Source: Massilia sp. Mn16-1_5 (GTDB lineage Bacteria; Pseudomonadota; Gammaproteobacteria; Burkholderiales; Burkholderiaceae_D). From it: a stretch of 64,000 bases of DNA. Under the pieces are notes generated by a model. That model was not told the DNA's origin. It saw only the letters and a program-made list of their open reading frames with translations, and ran no database searches. Below are positions 34,277 to 42,713 of this stretch, one piece after another. A program made the translations under genes and the position numbers. The stretch is taken from positions 248,001 to 312,000 of the forward strand of contig NZ_PPXQ01000002.1 in assembly GCF_004798585.1 (NCBI RefSeq), given 5' to 3'. The first letter of the stretch is position 1. Every line of letters starts with the position of its first letter.

Positions 34277-34682
34277 TGCTTGTCCTTTTGCTGATTAGTC
34301 AGGGCGCAGCTTGCGGGTTTTGCTGATTTCAGTCAATCAAATAATCGTAAAAGCAAGATAACTGGCCAATAAGCAACATTTCGCAACATTCCCCTTTGTT
34401 GGTACGAGACAATCAGGAGTTATCCATTCCTGGGCGTTTTTTATGATGTGAAACGCGCAAACCATGGCGTGAAAAGCTGCAGCAGAAGGGTCGCAAAGCC
34501 GCTTCCATGCTGAGAAATTTCGTCCCGTATCATGGAATGGTTTGCTTAACTTATTGATTTGAAAATATAAAAAATTAATTAGATGTCTTATATAAGACTG
34601 ATTGTGCGCTGCGCAACCTGGGCTATGATTCAAGCAACGGATCCATTTCGCAAACAGCTCTATCACTATCAGGAGAAACAAA
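34277..34682 (+). other. AT-rich intergenic region before aceA
   Basis: 406 bp without a credible gene. It contains two GCAACATT repeats at 34373-34380 and 34383-34390, an AT-rich stretch around 34560-34590 and the aceA promoter and palindromes described separately. A 141-codon minus-strand frame here has no support. Confidence 0.6.
34585..34629 (+). promoter_or_regulatory. aceA promoter with operator-like palindrome
   Basis: TTGTGC (34602-34607) and TATGAT (34624-34629) are 16 bp apart. Just upstream is the perfect 14-bp palindrome GTCTTATATAAGAC (34585-34598), of the size and AT-rich centre usual for GntR-family operators. A second partial palindrome, TTGTGCGCTGCGCAA, overlaps the -35. Both suggest carbon-source control of isocitrate lyase. 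Confidence 0.6.
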
Positions 34683-35981
34683 ATGGCAACTCGTGAACAG
34701 CAGATCGCAGCTTTGCAAAACGACTGGGACAACAATCCCCGCTGGAAGGGTGTCGTGCGCAACTACAGTGCCGAGGATGTGGTGCGCCTGCGCGGTTCGC
34801 TCCAGATCGAGCACACGCTGGCCAAGCGCGGCGCCGAGAAGCTGTGGGACCTGGTCAACAACGAACCCTTCGTCAACGCCCTGGGCGCCATGACCGGCAA
34901 CCAGGCAATGCAGCAGGTGAAAGCCGGGCTGAAGGCGATCTACCTGTCGGGCTGGCAGGTGGCCGGCGACGCCAACGTAGCCGGCGAGATGTATCCGGAC
35001 CAGTCGCTGTACCCGGCCAATTCGGTGCCGCTGGTCGTGCGCCGCATTAACAACACCTTCCAGCGCGCCGACCAGATCCAGTGGTCGGAAGGCAAGGACG
35101 ACATCGATTACTTCGCGCCCATCGTGGCCGATGCCGAAGCGGGCTTTGGCGGCGTGCTGAACGCCTTCGAGCTGATGAAGGCGATGATCGAGGCGGGCGC
35201 CGCCGGCGTGCACTTCGAAGACCAGCTGGCCTCGGTCAAGAAATGCGGCCACATGGGCGGCAAGGTGCTGGTGCCGACCCGCGAAGCCGTCGAGAAGCTG
35301 ACCGCGGCGCGCCTGGCGGCCGACGTGATGGGCACCTCGACCCTGGTCATCGCCCGTACCGATGCCGAAGCGGCCGACCTCCTGACCTCGGACGTGGACG
35401 ACAATGACCAGTCCTTCTGCACCGGCGAGCGCACGGTCGAGGGTTTCTATCGCACCCGCCCCGGCATCGAGCAGGCCATTTCGCGCGGCCTGGCCTATGC
35501 GCCCTTTGCCGACCTGGTCTGGTGCGAGACCGGCAAGCCGGACCTGGAATTCGCGCGCAAGTTCGCCGAAGCCATCCATGCCAGGTTCCCGGGCAAGCTG
35601 CTGGCCTATAACTGCTCGCCTTCGTTCAACTGGAAGAAAAACCTGGACGACGCCACCATCGCCAGGTTCCAGAAGGAACTCGGCGCCATGGGCTACAAGT
35701 TCCAGTTCATCACCCTGGCCGGTTTCCACGCCCTGAACTACGGCATGTTCAACCTGGCCCATGGTTATGCGCGGCGCCAGATGTCGGCTTTCGTGGAGTT
35801 GCAGGAAGCCGAATTCGCCGCGGCCGAAAGGGGCTTCACGGCCGTGAAGCACCAGCGCGAAGTCGGTACCGGCTACTTCGACGCGGTGACCCAGGCCATC
35901 CAGCAGAACCAGAGCTCGACCACGGCGCTGCACGGCTCGACCGAAGACGAGCAGTTCTTCGACGAAAAGAAAGTGGCCTGA
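34683..35981 (+). CDS. aceA: Isocitrate lyase
   Basis: 432 residues, the usual length of bacterial isocitrate lyase, which splits isocitrate to glyoxylate and succinate in the glyoxylate bypass during growth on acetate or fatty acids. The catalytic signature KKCGHMGGK is at about residues 184-192; the Mg-binding DAEAGFGG segment and a later YNCSPSFNW are also conserved. An AGGAG-type site precedes the ATG. Malate synthase (aceB) is not adjacent. The gene has its own upstream control region and terminator. Confidence 0.97.
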   Translation: MATREQQIAALQNDWDNNPRWKGVVRNYSAEDVVRLRGSLQIEHTLAKRGAEKLWDLVNNEPFVNALGAMTGNQAMQQVKAGLKAIYLSGWQVAGDANVAGEMYPDQSLYPANSVPLVVRRINNTFQRADQIQWSEGKDDIDYFAPIVADAEAGFGGVLNAFELMKAMIEAGAAGVHFEDQLASVKKCGHMGGKVLVPTREAVEKLTAARLAADVMGTSTLVIARTDAEAADLLTSDVDDNDQSFCTGERTVEGFYRTRPGIEQAISRGLAYAPFADLVWCETGKPDLEFARKFAEAIHARFPGKLLAYNCSPSFNWKKNLDDATIARFQKELGAMGYKFQFITLAGFHALNYGMFNLAHGYARRQMSAFVELQEAEFAAAERGFTAVKHQREVGTGYFDAVTQAIQQNQSSTTALHGSTEDEQFFDEKKVA

Positions 35982-36027
35982 GCGGAGGCGGACATTCCTA
36001 CCCGCTGAGGCGGGTGGCCGCTGGAAC

Positions 36028-36058
36028 AATGCACCCGTTAGCGGGTGCATTTTTTTTG
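36028..36058 (+). terminator. Intrinsic terminator after aceA
   Basis: ATGCACCCG / CGGGTGCAT stem with a four-base loop, followed by seven T. Confidence 0.93.
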
Positions 36059-36278
36059 TTCTTGTCGTTTAACCATGTTTATGAGGGGACATAGTATTTA
36101 CCGGTTGTCAATACGCAACATCAAAGAAAATATCAATTTGCCTTCTGATGTGCCTTTCTGTAAATTGCCGACCTGCAAACTTAGTTGTTCGTTTGCATAG
36201 TGCCGAAGTCGCCCAGGCTCCGGAATAAACGAGCACCCCGCAATGACGGGACTGCCTATCTACTACTTTGGATCTCCC

Positions 36279-36797
36279 ATGAAAAAAATCTCCGCCATCC
36301 TGTTCGCCCTCATGCTGACCGCTTGCGTGAGCGCACCGCGCATCGCCGCTCCGAACCTGATCGCCGCACCGAAGCCGATCGTCGGCAACAGCGGCAAGTT
36401 CATGTCGCCGTACACCGAAGACGGCACCGTTGCCGCCTGGGTCGAGAAGGGCCGCAACGCCAGCGTTGGCGCCAACCTCGGCGGCTTCGTCGGTGCACAG
36501 GCCGGCCAGAAACTGGCGGAGAACATTCCTTTCGTCGGCGGCATCCTCGGCCAGCACATCGGTGAAACCGCAGGCCGCGCGATCGCCGTGAAGATGGCCG
36601 GCGGCGAAGAATTCATCCGCGCCAACTCGGACCTGTCGTTCAACTCGGTCAACGACATGGCCGTCTACATGTACGCCAAGAACTCGACCCACAAGGACTT
36701 CGCCGAAGCCCTGAAGCTGGCCCAGGAAATCTACCCGGAACTGAAGACCGCCTACTACCCGGCGATCATCAACGCCTCGGCGGCAGTCAAGAACTAA
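36279..36797 (+). CDS. Small lipoprotein, first gene of the LpoB cassette
   Basis: 172 residues. A lipoprotein signal ends in LTAC (Cys16). The central part has a Gly-rich hydrophobic stretch, GANLGGFVGAQAGQKL ... VGGILGQHIGETAGRAI, like glycine-zipper proteins that insert into or touch membranes. No enzymatic motif. The ATG at 36279 is chosen as it directly starts the MKKISAILFALML signal. The LpoB-like gene follows after 10 bp. I do not recognise a named family. Confidence 0.75.
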   Translation: MKKISAILFALMLTACVSAPRIAAPNLIAAPKPIVGNSGKFMSPYTEDGTVAAWVEKGRNASVGANLGGFVGAQAGQKLAENIPFVGGILGQHIGETAGRAIAVKMAGGEEFIRANSDLSFNSVNDMAVYMYAKNSTHKDFAEALKLAQEIYPELKTAYYPAIINASAAVKN

Positions 36798-36807
36798 GGC
36801 GGAGCAC

Positions 36808-37440
36808 ATGACGATCAAACTGTTTGCAGGCGCACTGGCTGCGCTGGTGCTGGCCGGTTGCGCCACGCCCAACCTGGACAACTCGGCCGGCCGCCGCGTC
36901 GTCTACCAGGACGTCTCGACCACCTCGCAACGCGTCGCCGGCGTCGGCGTCGAATCGCAGGACGTCGTCTCGATGACCGACCGCATGATCCGCGACATCC
37001 TGGCCACGCCGCAGATCGCCGGCCGCGCCACGCCGCCGCGCATCATCATCGATTCCGAGTACTTCGCCAACGACAGCTCCTCGCGCATCAACAAGAACCT
37101 GATCACCGACCGCCTGCGCATCGAGCTGAACCGCGCAGCGCAGGGCCGCCTGATTTTCGTCGCCCGCCACTATGGCGACATGGTCTCCAAGGAACGCGAG
37201 GCCAAGCGCAACGGTGAGACCGACAAGGGCACGATCCGCGCCACCAAGGCCAAAGCCGGCGCCGACTTCCGCCTGGGCGGCCGCATCACCTCGCTCGACG
37301 CCAACTCGGCCCAGAGCGGTACGCTGTCGCGCTACCACCAGATCAGCTTCGAGCTGATCGACCTCGAATACGAAACGATCGCCTGGAGCGGCCTGTTCGA
37401 ATTCAAGAAGGAAGCGCAGGATGACGTCCTGTATCGCTAA
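36808..37440 (+). CDS. Penicillin-binding protein activator LpoB-like lipoprotein
   Basis: 210 residues with lipobox LAGC (Cys18). The body matches the LpoB family: IIIDSEYFANDSSSRINKNL and LRIELNRAAQGRLIFVAR near residues 72-120. E. coli LpoB reaches through the peptidoglycan from the outer membrane and stimulates the synthase PBP1B. Here it is placed between two unrelated envelope genes and overlaps the next by 20 bp, so all are translated together. ycfL, another partner of lpoB in enterobacteria, is two genes downstream, which supports the call. Confidence 0.85.
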   Translation: MTIKLFAGALAALVLAGCATPNLDNSAGRRVVYQDVSTTSQRVAGVGVESQDVVSMTDRMIRDILATPQIAGRATPPRIIIDSEYFANDSSSRINKNLITDRLRIELNRAAQGRLIFVARHYGDMVSKEREAKRNGETDKGTIRATKAKAGADFRLGGRITSLDANSAQSGTLSRYHQISFELIDLEYETIAWSGLFEFKKEAQDDVLYR

Positions 37441-38569
37441 GCGATTCGCCGCGCCAGCGCTGCTGGCGCTGGCTGTTGCAGCGCCGGCGCATGCCGATTT
37501 CGCGGCCGAGACCGCGAAGCTGCGCAGCGCGCCGGCCAAGGACGCCACGCTCTATACGCTGCAAGCCGGCGTGGCGGCGCTGGCGGAGAACCGCACGGCC
37601 GAATCGAGCGAACTGTTCGACACGGCGCTGTCCAGCATCGAAGGCATGTTCGCCAACACCGAAGGCGCGGCCAAGGCGCGTTCGCTGTGGTACGAGGAGG
37701 GCGCCAAGGACTACAAGGGCGAACCCTACGAGCGGGCGATGGCCTTCTGGTACCGCGGCTTGCTCTACCTGGCCGGCGGCGACTACGAGAACGCGCGCGC
37801 GTCCTTCCGCGGCGGCATCCTGCAGGACGCCTTCGCAGAGGAACAGCAATACCGCAGCGATTTCGCCTCCCTGATGCTGCTCGAGGGCTGGAGCAACCAG
37901 CTCAACGGCGACAAGGGGCAGGCCGAGGACGCCTACAAGGAAGTGGCCAAGCTGCGCCCGGGCTTCAAGGCGCCGGGCAAGGACGCCAACATGCTCGTCA
38001 TCGCGGAACTGGGCGGCAGCCCGCGCAAGGTCGGCGACGGCATCGGCAACCACGAGATCGTCTACCGCAAGGCCAAGCGCATGCCGGAACGCACGCTCAA
38101 GCTCGAGATCGACGGCAAGCCGGTGGCGCTCGCCCAGGCCGAGGACATCTTCTTCCAGGCCTCGACCCGCGGCGGCCGTCCGGTCGACCGCCTGATCGAA
38201 GGCAAGGTCGCGTTCCAGAACGTGGCCGGCGGCATCGGCGAAGTGGCCGGCGCGCTCGCCTCGGAAGGCAGCGTCTGGGCCGCGGCCAGCGGTGGCGGCG
38301 GTGGACGCGCGCTCGGCGCCCTGGCGGCGGTCGGTGCGATTTCCTCGCTGGTGGCGGTCAACGTCAAGCCGCGCGCGGACGTGCGCTACTGGGCCAACCT
38401 GCCCGAGACCGTGCATGTCGCCGCATTGCCGCACAAGGGCTTGCCCTCGTCGGTCAACGTGGCGCTGTTCGACGAAGCCGGCCAGCCGGTGAGCGTCGAC
38501 AACGTGCAGGTACACAAATGGATCGACAAGCGCGGCAACGTGCTCGTCTGGATCAAAACCAGGAATTGA
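37421..38569 (+). CDS. COG3014-like exported TPR protein
   Basis: 382 residues with a signal peptide ending at AHA (about residue 25). Residues 30-190 form TPR-like helices: AFWYRGLLYLAGGDYENARASFRGG is typical. A Gly/Ala-rich hydrophobic segment (about 270-315) resembles a membrane-associated hairpin, and the C-terminus is beta-rich. By pattern and neighbourhood it fits COG3014, which often accompanies lpoB and ycfL. The biochemical function is unknown. Its start overlaps the LpoB-like gene by 20 bp, and it ends 1 bp before the YcfL gene. Confidence 0.7.
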   Translation: MTSCIAKRFAAPALLALAVAAPAHADFAAETAKLRSAPAKDATLYTLQAGVAALAENRTAESSELFDTALSSIEGMFANTEGAAKARSLWYEEGAKDYKGEPYERAMAFWYRGLLYLAGGDYENARASFRGGILQDAFAEEQQYRSDFASLMLLEGWSNQLNGDKGQAEDAYKEVAKLRPGFKAPGKDANMLVIAELGGSPRKVGDGIGNHEIVYRKAKRMPERTLKLEIDGKPVALAQAEDIFFQASTRGGRPVDRLIEGKVAFQNVAGGIGEVAGALASEGSVWAAASGGGGGRALGALAAVGAISSLVAVNVKPRADVRYWANLPETVHVAALPHKGLPSSVNVALFDEAGQPVSVDNVQVHKWIDKRGNVLVWIKTRN

Positions 38570-38570
38570 T

Positions 38571-39017
38571 ATGAACTTTACGAAAACCCTCATCGCCCTC
38601 GGCTGCGTGACGCTGCTGGGTGCCTGCCAGACTGTTTCGCAGGAAGGCGCGCAAATGGGCGTGCGCGTGGAAGACGCGAATTCGCCGACCGCGCGCATCA
38701 TGTACGACCAGGTCGTCATCCTCGACAAGGTCCTGCAGAACGCCAAGACCGGCAAGATCGCCATCGAAGGCCAGGGCGCCAGCCGCACCCCGACCGGCAC
38801 CCTGAAGGTGACCGTCGCCGTGCGCAACCGCACCGACTTCAACCAGACCCTGGAACTGCGCACCAGCTACTTCGACAGCGGCTTCGGCCCGACCGAGAAG
38901 CCGTCCGGCTGGACCCGCCTGCACCTGGATCCGAACGGCGTCGGCCACTACCAGGAAAGCTCGATGGGCACCGGCAACGTCGCCCACTACTACGTCGAAG
39001 TGCGGGAGGCGCGGTGA
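38571..39017 (+). CDS. YcfL-family lipoprotein
   Basis: 148 residues, lipobox LGAC (Cys19). The domain resembles YcfL/DUF1425: VAVRNRTDFNQTLELRTSYFD, SGWTRLHLDPNGVGHYQESS and a C-terminal YYVEVREAR fit a small immunoglobulin-like beta fold. In E. coli ycfL lies directly before lpoB; here the order is changed but the pairing is kept. Its stop overlaps the following GTG start (GTGA at 39014-39017). Confidence 0.82.
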   Translation: MNFTKTLIALGCVTLLGACQTVSQEGAQMGVRVEDANSPTARIMYDQVVILDKVLQNAKTGKIAIEGQGASRTPTGTLKVTVAVRNRTDFNQTLELRTSYFDSGFGPTEKPSGWTRLHLDPNGVGHYQESSMGTGNVAHYYVEVREAR

Positions 39018-39715
39018 TCAAGCGCAGCCTGTTCGCCGCCCTGATGGCGGTCTCCGCCGTGGCCTCGAGCCAGCATCTGGAAGCCCCGCGCCAGATCGGT
39101 GCCGCACCAGCCGCCCAGCCTGGCGTCTCGGATCCCTCGGACACCGGCGTGATGGCCGCGCCTAGCGATGCCGGCAGCCTGCGCAAGTGGTACGCCGCCC
39201 AGCGCCGTCCGGGCGTGGTGCTGTACTTCGAGCGCAAGCTCGAGCAGCTGCCGCCGGGCTGGCGTGGCGCCACCCGCCTGCACATCGAGGACAAGCGCCT
39301 GGTCGACGGCAAGGAATCGAGCCGTAACGTGACCGTCGGCGTCGAGCGCAACGTCGCCAACGAAGCCCCAAGCTCGCAGTTCGTTTCCCTGTTCCAGCAG
39401 TCGCTGCAGCAGGAGATGAAGCGCCAGCAGATGACCGTGCTCGACAGCGCGGTCCTGCAGCGCAAGCTCTCCAGCACGGGTGCACAAGGCGACATCGAGT
39501 ACAAGTCCTTCAAGGGCGCGGCCCGCTTCGTGTTCGAAGTCGAGCTGCTGAGCCTGAACGGCAAGTGGGAACTGGTCGGCACGCTGAAGGACATCCACAG
39601 CGGCGCCCTGGTTTCCAGCGTCAACCTGCCAATCGACGGTATCGCTGCGCGCGCCGACATGGACCGCGCCAGCCGCTCGCTGGTGGCACGCCTGCTGCAA
39701 TCGCAGGTCGGGTAA
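39014..39715 (+). CDS. Exported protein of the LpoB cassette, possibly CsgG/LpoB-fold
   Basis: 233 residues from a GTG that overlaps the YcfL stop and follows GGGAGG. A signal peptide ends near SAVASS (about residue 19), without a lipobox. The second half reads FVSLFQQSLQQEMKRQQMTV and then FVFEVELLSLNGKWELVGTL, a pattern like CsgG/LpoB domains in which a helix ending in a VLD strand precedes long beta strands. This assignment is inference from pattern only. It is the last gene of the cassette. Confidence 0.6.
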   Translation: MIKRSLFAALMAVSAVASSQHLEAPRQIGAAPAAQPGVSDPSDTGVMAAPSDAGSLRKWYAAQRRPGVVLYFERKLEQLPPGWRGATRLHIEDKRLVDGKESSRNVTVGVERNVANEAPSSQFVSLFQQSLQQEMKRQQMTVLDSAVLQRKLSSTGAQGDIEYKSFKGAARFVFEVELLSLNGKWELVGTLKDIHSGALVSSVNLPIDGIAARADMDRASRSLVARLLQSQVG

Positions 39716-39737
39716 GCACACCCCTGCGGCCGCCGAT

Positions 39738-39767
39738 TTGGGCGGCCCGGCGGTTCTGGGCGATAAT
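39738..39767 (+). promoter_or_regulatory. Candidate rlmJ promoter
   Basis: TTGGGC (39738-39743) and GATAAT (39762-39767) with 18 bp between them, 85 bp before the ATG. Confidence 0.45.
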
Positions 39768-39852
39768 GGCGGCATCTTGCCGGCCGTTTTGCCCGGAACC
39801 GCGTCTTTCGCGCCGGTTCCTGCCGGCGCTTTCTATTTAGGATTCCCAGATT

Positions 39853-41145
39853 ATGTTGAGCTACCGCCACGCCTTTCACGCGGGTAACCATGCCGACGTC
39901 CTCAAGCATTTCGTCCAGGTGCAACTGCACCAGTACATGAATCAAAAGGACACGGCCTATACCTATATCGACACCCATTCGGGGGCCGGCGTGTATGCGC
40001 TCGACAGCAACTTCGCCACCAAAAATGCCGAGTTCGACACCGGCATCGGCCCGCTGTGGGGGCGCACCGACCTGCCGCCGGCGCTGGCCGAGTACGTCGA
40101 CCTGGTGCGCGGCATGAACCCGAGCGGCAAGATGCGCTACTACCCGGGCTCGCCCTGGGTGGCCGACCAGATGACGCGGCCTGACGACCGCCTGCGCCTG
40201 TTCGAGCTGCATCCGGCCGACAGCAAGATCTTGGCAGACAATTTCCGCAAGGCGGAAGCGCACAAGGCGGAGCAGGGCGAGCGCGCGCGCGGCCGGCGCG
40301 TGATGATCGAGCGCGGCGACGGCTTCATGAGCCTGAAGGCGCTGCTGCCGCCGCCATCGCGCCGCGCGCTGGTGCTGATCGACCCGCCGTATGAAGTCAA
40401 GGACGACTACCGCAAAGTAAAAGATGCGCTGGAGGAGGCGCTCGGCCGCTTCCCGAGCGGCATGTTCGCTGTCTGGTATCCGGTGCTGCAGCGTATGGAG
40501 TCGCGCCAGTTCGCAGACCGCCTGAAGCGCCTGCCGGCCAAGGAATGGCTGAACGTCACGCTGACCGTCTCCACGCCCGGTCCGGACGGCTTCGGCCTGC
40601 ACAGCAGCGGCATGTTCATCCTGAATCCGCCCTATACGCTGGAGCCGCTGCTGCGCGAAGTCATGCCGTATCTGGTGAAAGTGCTGGGCAAGGATGCCGG
40701 CGCGAGCTTCCTGATCGAACGCGGCACTCAGGTGACCGGTGCGGCGGCCGGCCGCGTCGGTGCCGGCGGGACTGCGCGCCAGCCGGTCGGCAACGCGCGC
40801 CGCGCCAGCCCGCTGTCGGGCACGGGCAGCCTGCGCCTGCCGGGCCAGGCGATGCCGACGCGCGATGCCGGCGCCAAGGATGCGGCCCGTCCGGATGGCG
40901 CCGCCGCGAAGGTGAACGCCGCGGCGCGCGCCAAGCGCTTTTCGCGTCCGGAAGCCGAGCGTCCGGACGAGCGTTTCGATCCGGCGCGTGATCCCGGCAA
41001 GGCGCCGCGTGCGCGCTATGCGGACGAGCGTCCGCGCGTGCCGGGCGCGCGTCCGGAGCGGGCGGCGGGTGGGCGGCCTGGTTCGGGACGGCCAGTCGCC
41101 GGCGCCGGCACCGGTCCGGCACGGCCGCCGCGCAAACGCGGCTGA
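39853..41145 (+). CDS. rlmJ: 23S rRNA (adenine-2030-N6)-methyltransferase RlmJ with long C-terminal extension
   Basis: 430 residues. The first 285 match RlmJ: MLSYRHAFHAGNHADVLKH at the N-terminus, THSGAGVYAL near residue 47 and the catalytic DPPYE near 180. RlmJ methylates A2030 of 23S rRNA. E. coli RlmJ has 280 residues. Here another 145 residues follow, almost entirely Ala, Arg, Pro and Gly, with repeated RPDERF / PGARPERA-like basic segments and the end PARPPRKRG. The tail looks disordered and strongly positive, suited to RNA or ribosome contact. Codon use is like the rest of the gene, and there is no frameshift. Confidence 0.93.
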   Translation: MLSYRHAFHAGNHADVLKHFVQVQLHQYMNQKDTAYTYIDTHSGAGVYALDSNFATKNAEFDTGIGPLWGRTDLPPALAEYVDLVRGMNPSGKMRYYPGSPWVADQMTRPDDRLRLFELHPADSKILADNFRKAEAHKAEQGERARGRRVMIERGDGFMSLKALLPPPSRRALVLIDPPYEVKDDYRKVKDALEEALGRFPSGMFAVWYPVLQRMESRQFADRLKRLPAKEWLNVTLTVSTPGPDGFGLHSSGMFILNPPYTLEPLLREVMPYLVKVLGKDAGASFLIERGTQVTGAAAGRVGAGGTARQPVGNARRASPLSGTGSLRLPGQAMPTRDAGAKDAARPDGAAAKVNAAARAKRFSRPEAERPDERFDPARDPGKAPRARYADERPRVPGARPERAAGGRPGSGRPVAGAGTGPARPPRKRG

Positions 41146-41276
41146 TCGCCCGCGGGGCCAGCCGGTCCCGCTTTTCCTACGCTATCGAAGCGCTGCTTTC
41201 ATGGAATGCGGGTCATTTACGCAACGCTGGAGCGCGTCCGTTTCGATGTAAAAATGTAAAGATTCCTGCGATGGTG

Positions 41277-41282
41277 TATAGT
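41277..41282 (+). promoter_or_regulatory. Possible -10 element of the EAL-HDOD gene
   Basis: TATAGT, 71 bp before the ATG. TGTAAA at 41255-41260 is a weak -35 candidate with a 16-bp spacer. Confidence 0.4.
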
Positions 41283-41353
41283 CATCTCAGGGTGCGCACC
41301 GATGCGCATGCCTTGCCGCGCCCGCTGCGCCGCAAGGCTTTTCAGGAGTTGAC

Positions 41354-42625
41354 ATGCATGCCGCAGCAAGGCCGGTATCGACGATACCGGCCGATGAATT
41401 TTTCCTGGCACGCCAGCCCATCCTGGGCCGTGGCGAGCATCTGGTTGCTTACGAGCTGCTGTTTCGCGCAGCCGCCGAGCACGATGACGCACGCCTGACC
41501 GACGGCGCGTCGGCCACCGCGGCGGTCATCGCCCATGCGTCGCAGCTGGGGCTGGAGCAGGTGGTGGGCAACAAGCTGGCATTCGTCAATGTGGACGACG
41601 TCGTCCTGATGAGCGACTACGTGCGTTTCCTGCCGCCGAATAAGGTTATCCTCGAAATCCTCGAAACCGTCAAGCCGACTGAGCCTTTGCTGGCCCGGAT
41701 TGCCGAGCTGAAGGAGCTGGGCTTCACTTTCGCGCTGGACGACGTCGTTCATCACAGCGAGGAGGTCGAACAATTACTCGGCCTGGTCGACGTGGTGAAG
41801 ATCGACCTTCAGGGCGTGGCGCCCGAAGCGCTGGCGCACCTGGCCGCCTCGCTGCGCAAGGCCAACAAGAAACTGTTGGCGGAAAAGGTGGAGACCCAGC
41901 AGGAATTCCGGCTGTGCCTGGAGCTGGGTTTCGAATACTTCCAGGGCTATTATTTTGCGCGCCCCGTGATCCTCAGCGGCCGCAAGATCACGCCTTCCGA
42001 GTTGGTGATCCTGCACCTGCTCGAACTGATCAATTCGGACGCCGACGATGCCGCCATCGAAACCGCGGTCAAGCGCGACCCGCTGATCAGCCTGAACCTG
42101 CTGCGCCTGGTAAACAGCCGCGCCGCCGGGCCGGAGCATCGCATCGAATCGATCTCCGAAGCCCTGGTGCAACTGGGCCGCAAGCAATTGCGGCGCTGGC
42201 TGCAGATCCTGATGTTCGCGGCGCCCGGCAGCAAGGTCGAACTGAATTCGCCGTTGCTGCAGCTGGCCACCACGCGCGGCAAGCTGCTCGAGCTGATGTC
42301 GCTGGAGGTCTATCCGCTGGACGTGAACGGCGCCGAGCGCGCCTTTACGGTCGGCATCATGTCGCTGGCCGATGCGCTGTTCTCGATGCCGATGGCCGAC
42401 ATCCTCGACAACGTCGAACTGGCCGACGACGTGCGCGCCGCGCTGCTCGAACGCAGCGGCGACCTCGGCGCCATGCTGGTCGTCGTCGAGCGCCTGGAAA
42501 AGGCCGATACCGGGAGGCAGTTCACGGCCGCCTTGCGCAAGCTGGGGCTGACCTCGAAGCAGGTGCGCGAGATCGAGCTGGCAGCGTTTGACTGGGTGAG
42601 CGAGCTCGTTCACGATGCTGCTTAA
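41354..42625 (+). CDS. EAL-HDOD signalling protein with degenerate EAL domain
   Basis: 423 residues from an ATG preceded by AGGAG. Residues 15-205 form an EAL domain: FLARQPILGRGEHLVAYELLF, FVNVDD, LEILET, FALDD, KIDL, AEKVET and FQGYYFARP. The EAL triplet itself reads ELL, and the DDFGTG loop is replaced by DDVVHHSEE, so c-di-GMP hydrolysis is doubtful. Residues 210-420 form an HDOD domain with KRDPLISLNLLRLVNS. Proteins of this build (CdgJ/YuxH type) often control motility without PDE activity. The gene ends just before a REPIN-like repeat. Confidence 0.88.
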   Translation: MHAAARPVSTIPADEFFLARQPILGRGEHLVAYELLFRAAAEHDDARLTDGASATAAVIAHASQLGLEQVVGNKLAFVNVDDVVLMSDYVRFLPPNKVILEILETVKPTEPLLARIAELKELGFTFALDDVVHHSEEVEQLLGLVDVVKIDLQGVAPEALAHLAASLRKANKKLLAEKVETQQEFRLCLELGFEYFQGYYFARPVILSGRKITPSELVILHLLELINSDADDAAIETAVKRDPLISLNLLRLVNSRAAGPEHRIESISEALVQLGRKQLRRWLQILMFAAPGSKVELNSPLLQLATTRGKLLELMSLEVYPLDVNGAERAFTVGIMSLADALFSMPMADILDNVELADDVRAALLERSGDLGAMLVVVERLEKADTGRQFTAALRKLGLTSKQVREIELAAFDWVSELVHDAA

Positions 42626-42628
42626 AAA

Positions 42629-42685
42629 GGTGGAGTCAGGACTCCACCCTACCTGATCCGTAGGGTGGAGTCCTGACTCCACGCG
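42629..42685. repeat. REPIN-like doublet, locus 3
   Basis: GTGGAGTC-AG-GACTCCAC (42630-42647) followed by CCTAC, and GTAGGGTGGAGTC-CT-GACTCCACGCG (42660-42685). The two hairpins are tail to tail, opposite to locus 1. The stem bases differ from locus 1 but the pairing is kept. Confidence 0.85.
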
Positions 42686-42713
42686 TTTCACGGCATCCAG
42701 ACCCACGCCACCA

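Noticed and set aside
34337..34762. 141-codon minus-strand frame before aceA
   Set aside because: It overlaps the aceA start and covers the promoter and palindromes; there is no ribosome site, and the AT-rich composition does not look like a gene of this genome.
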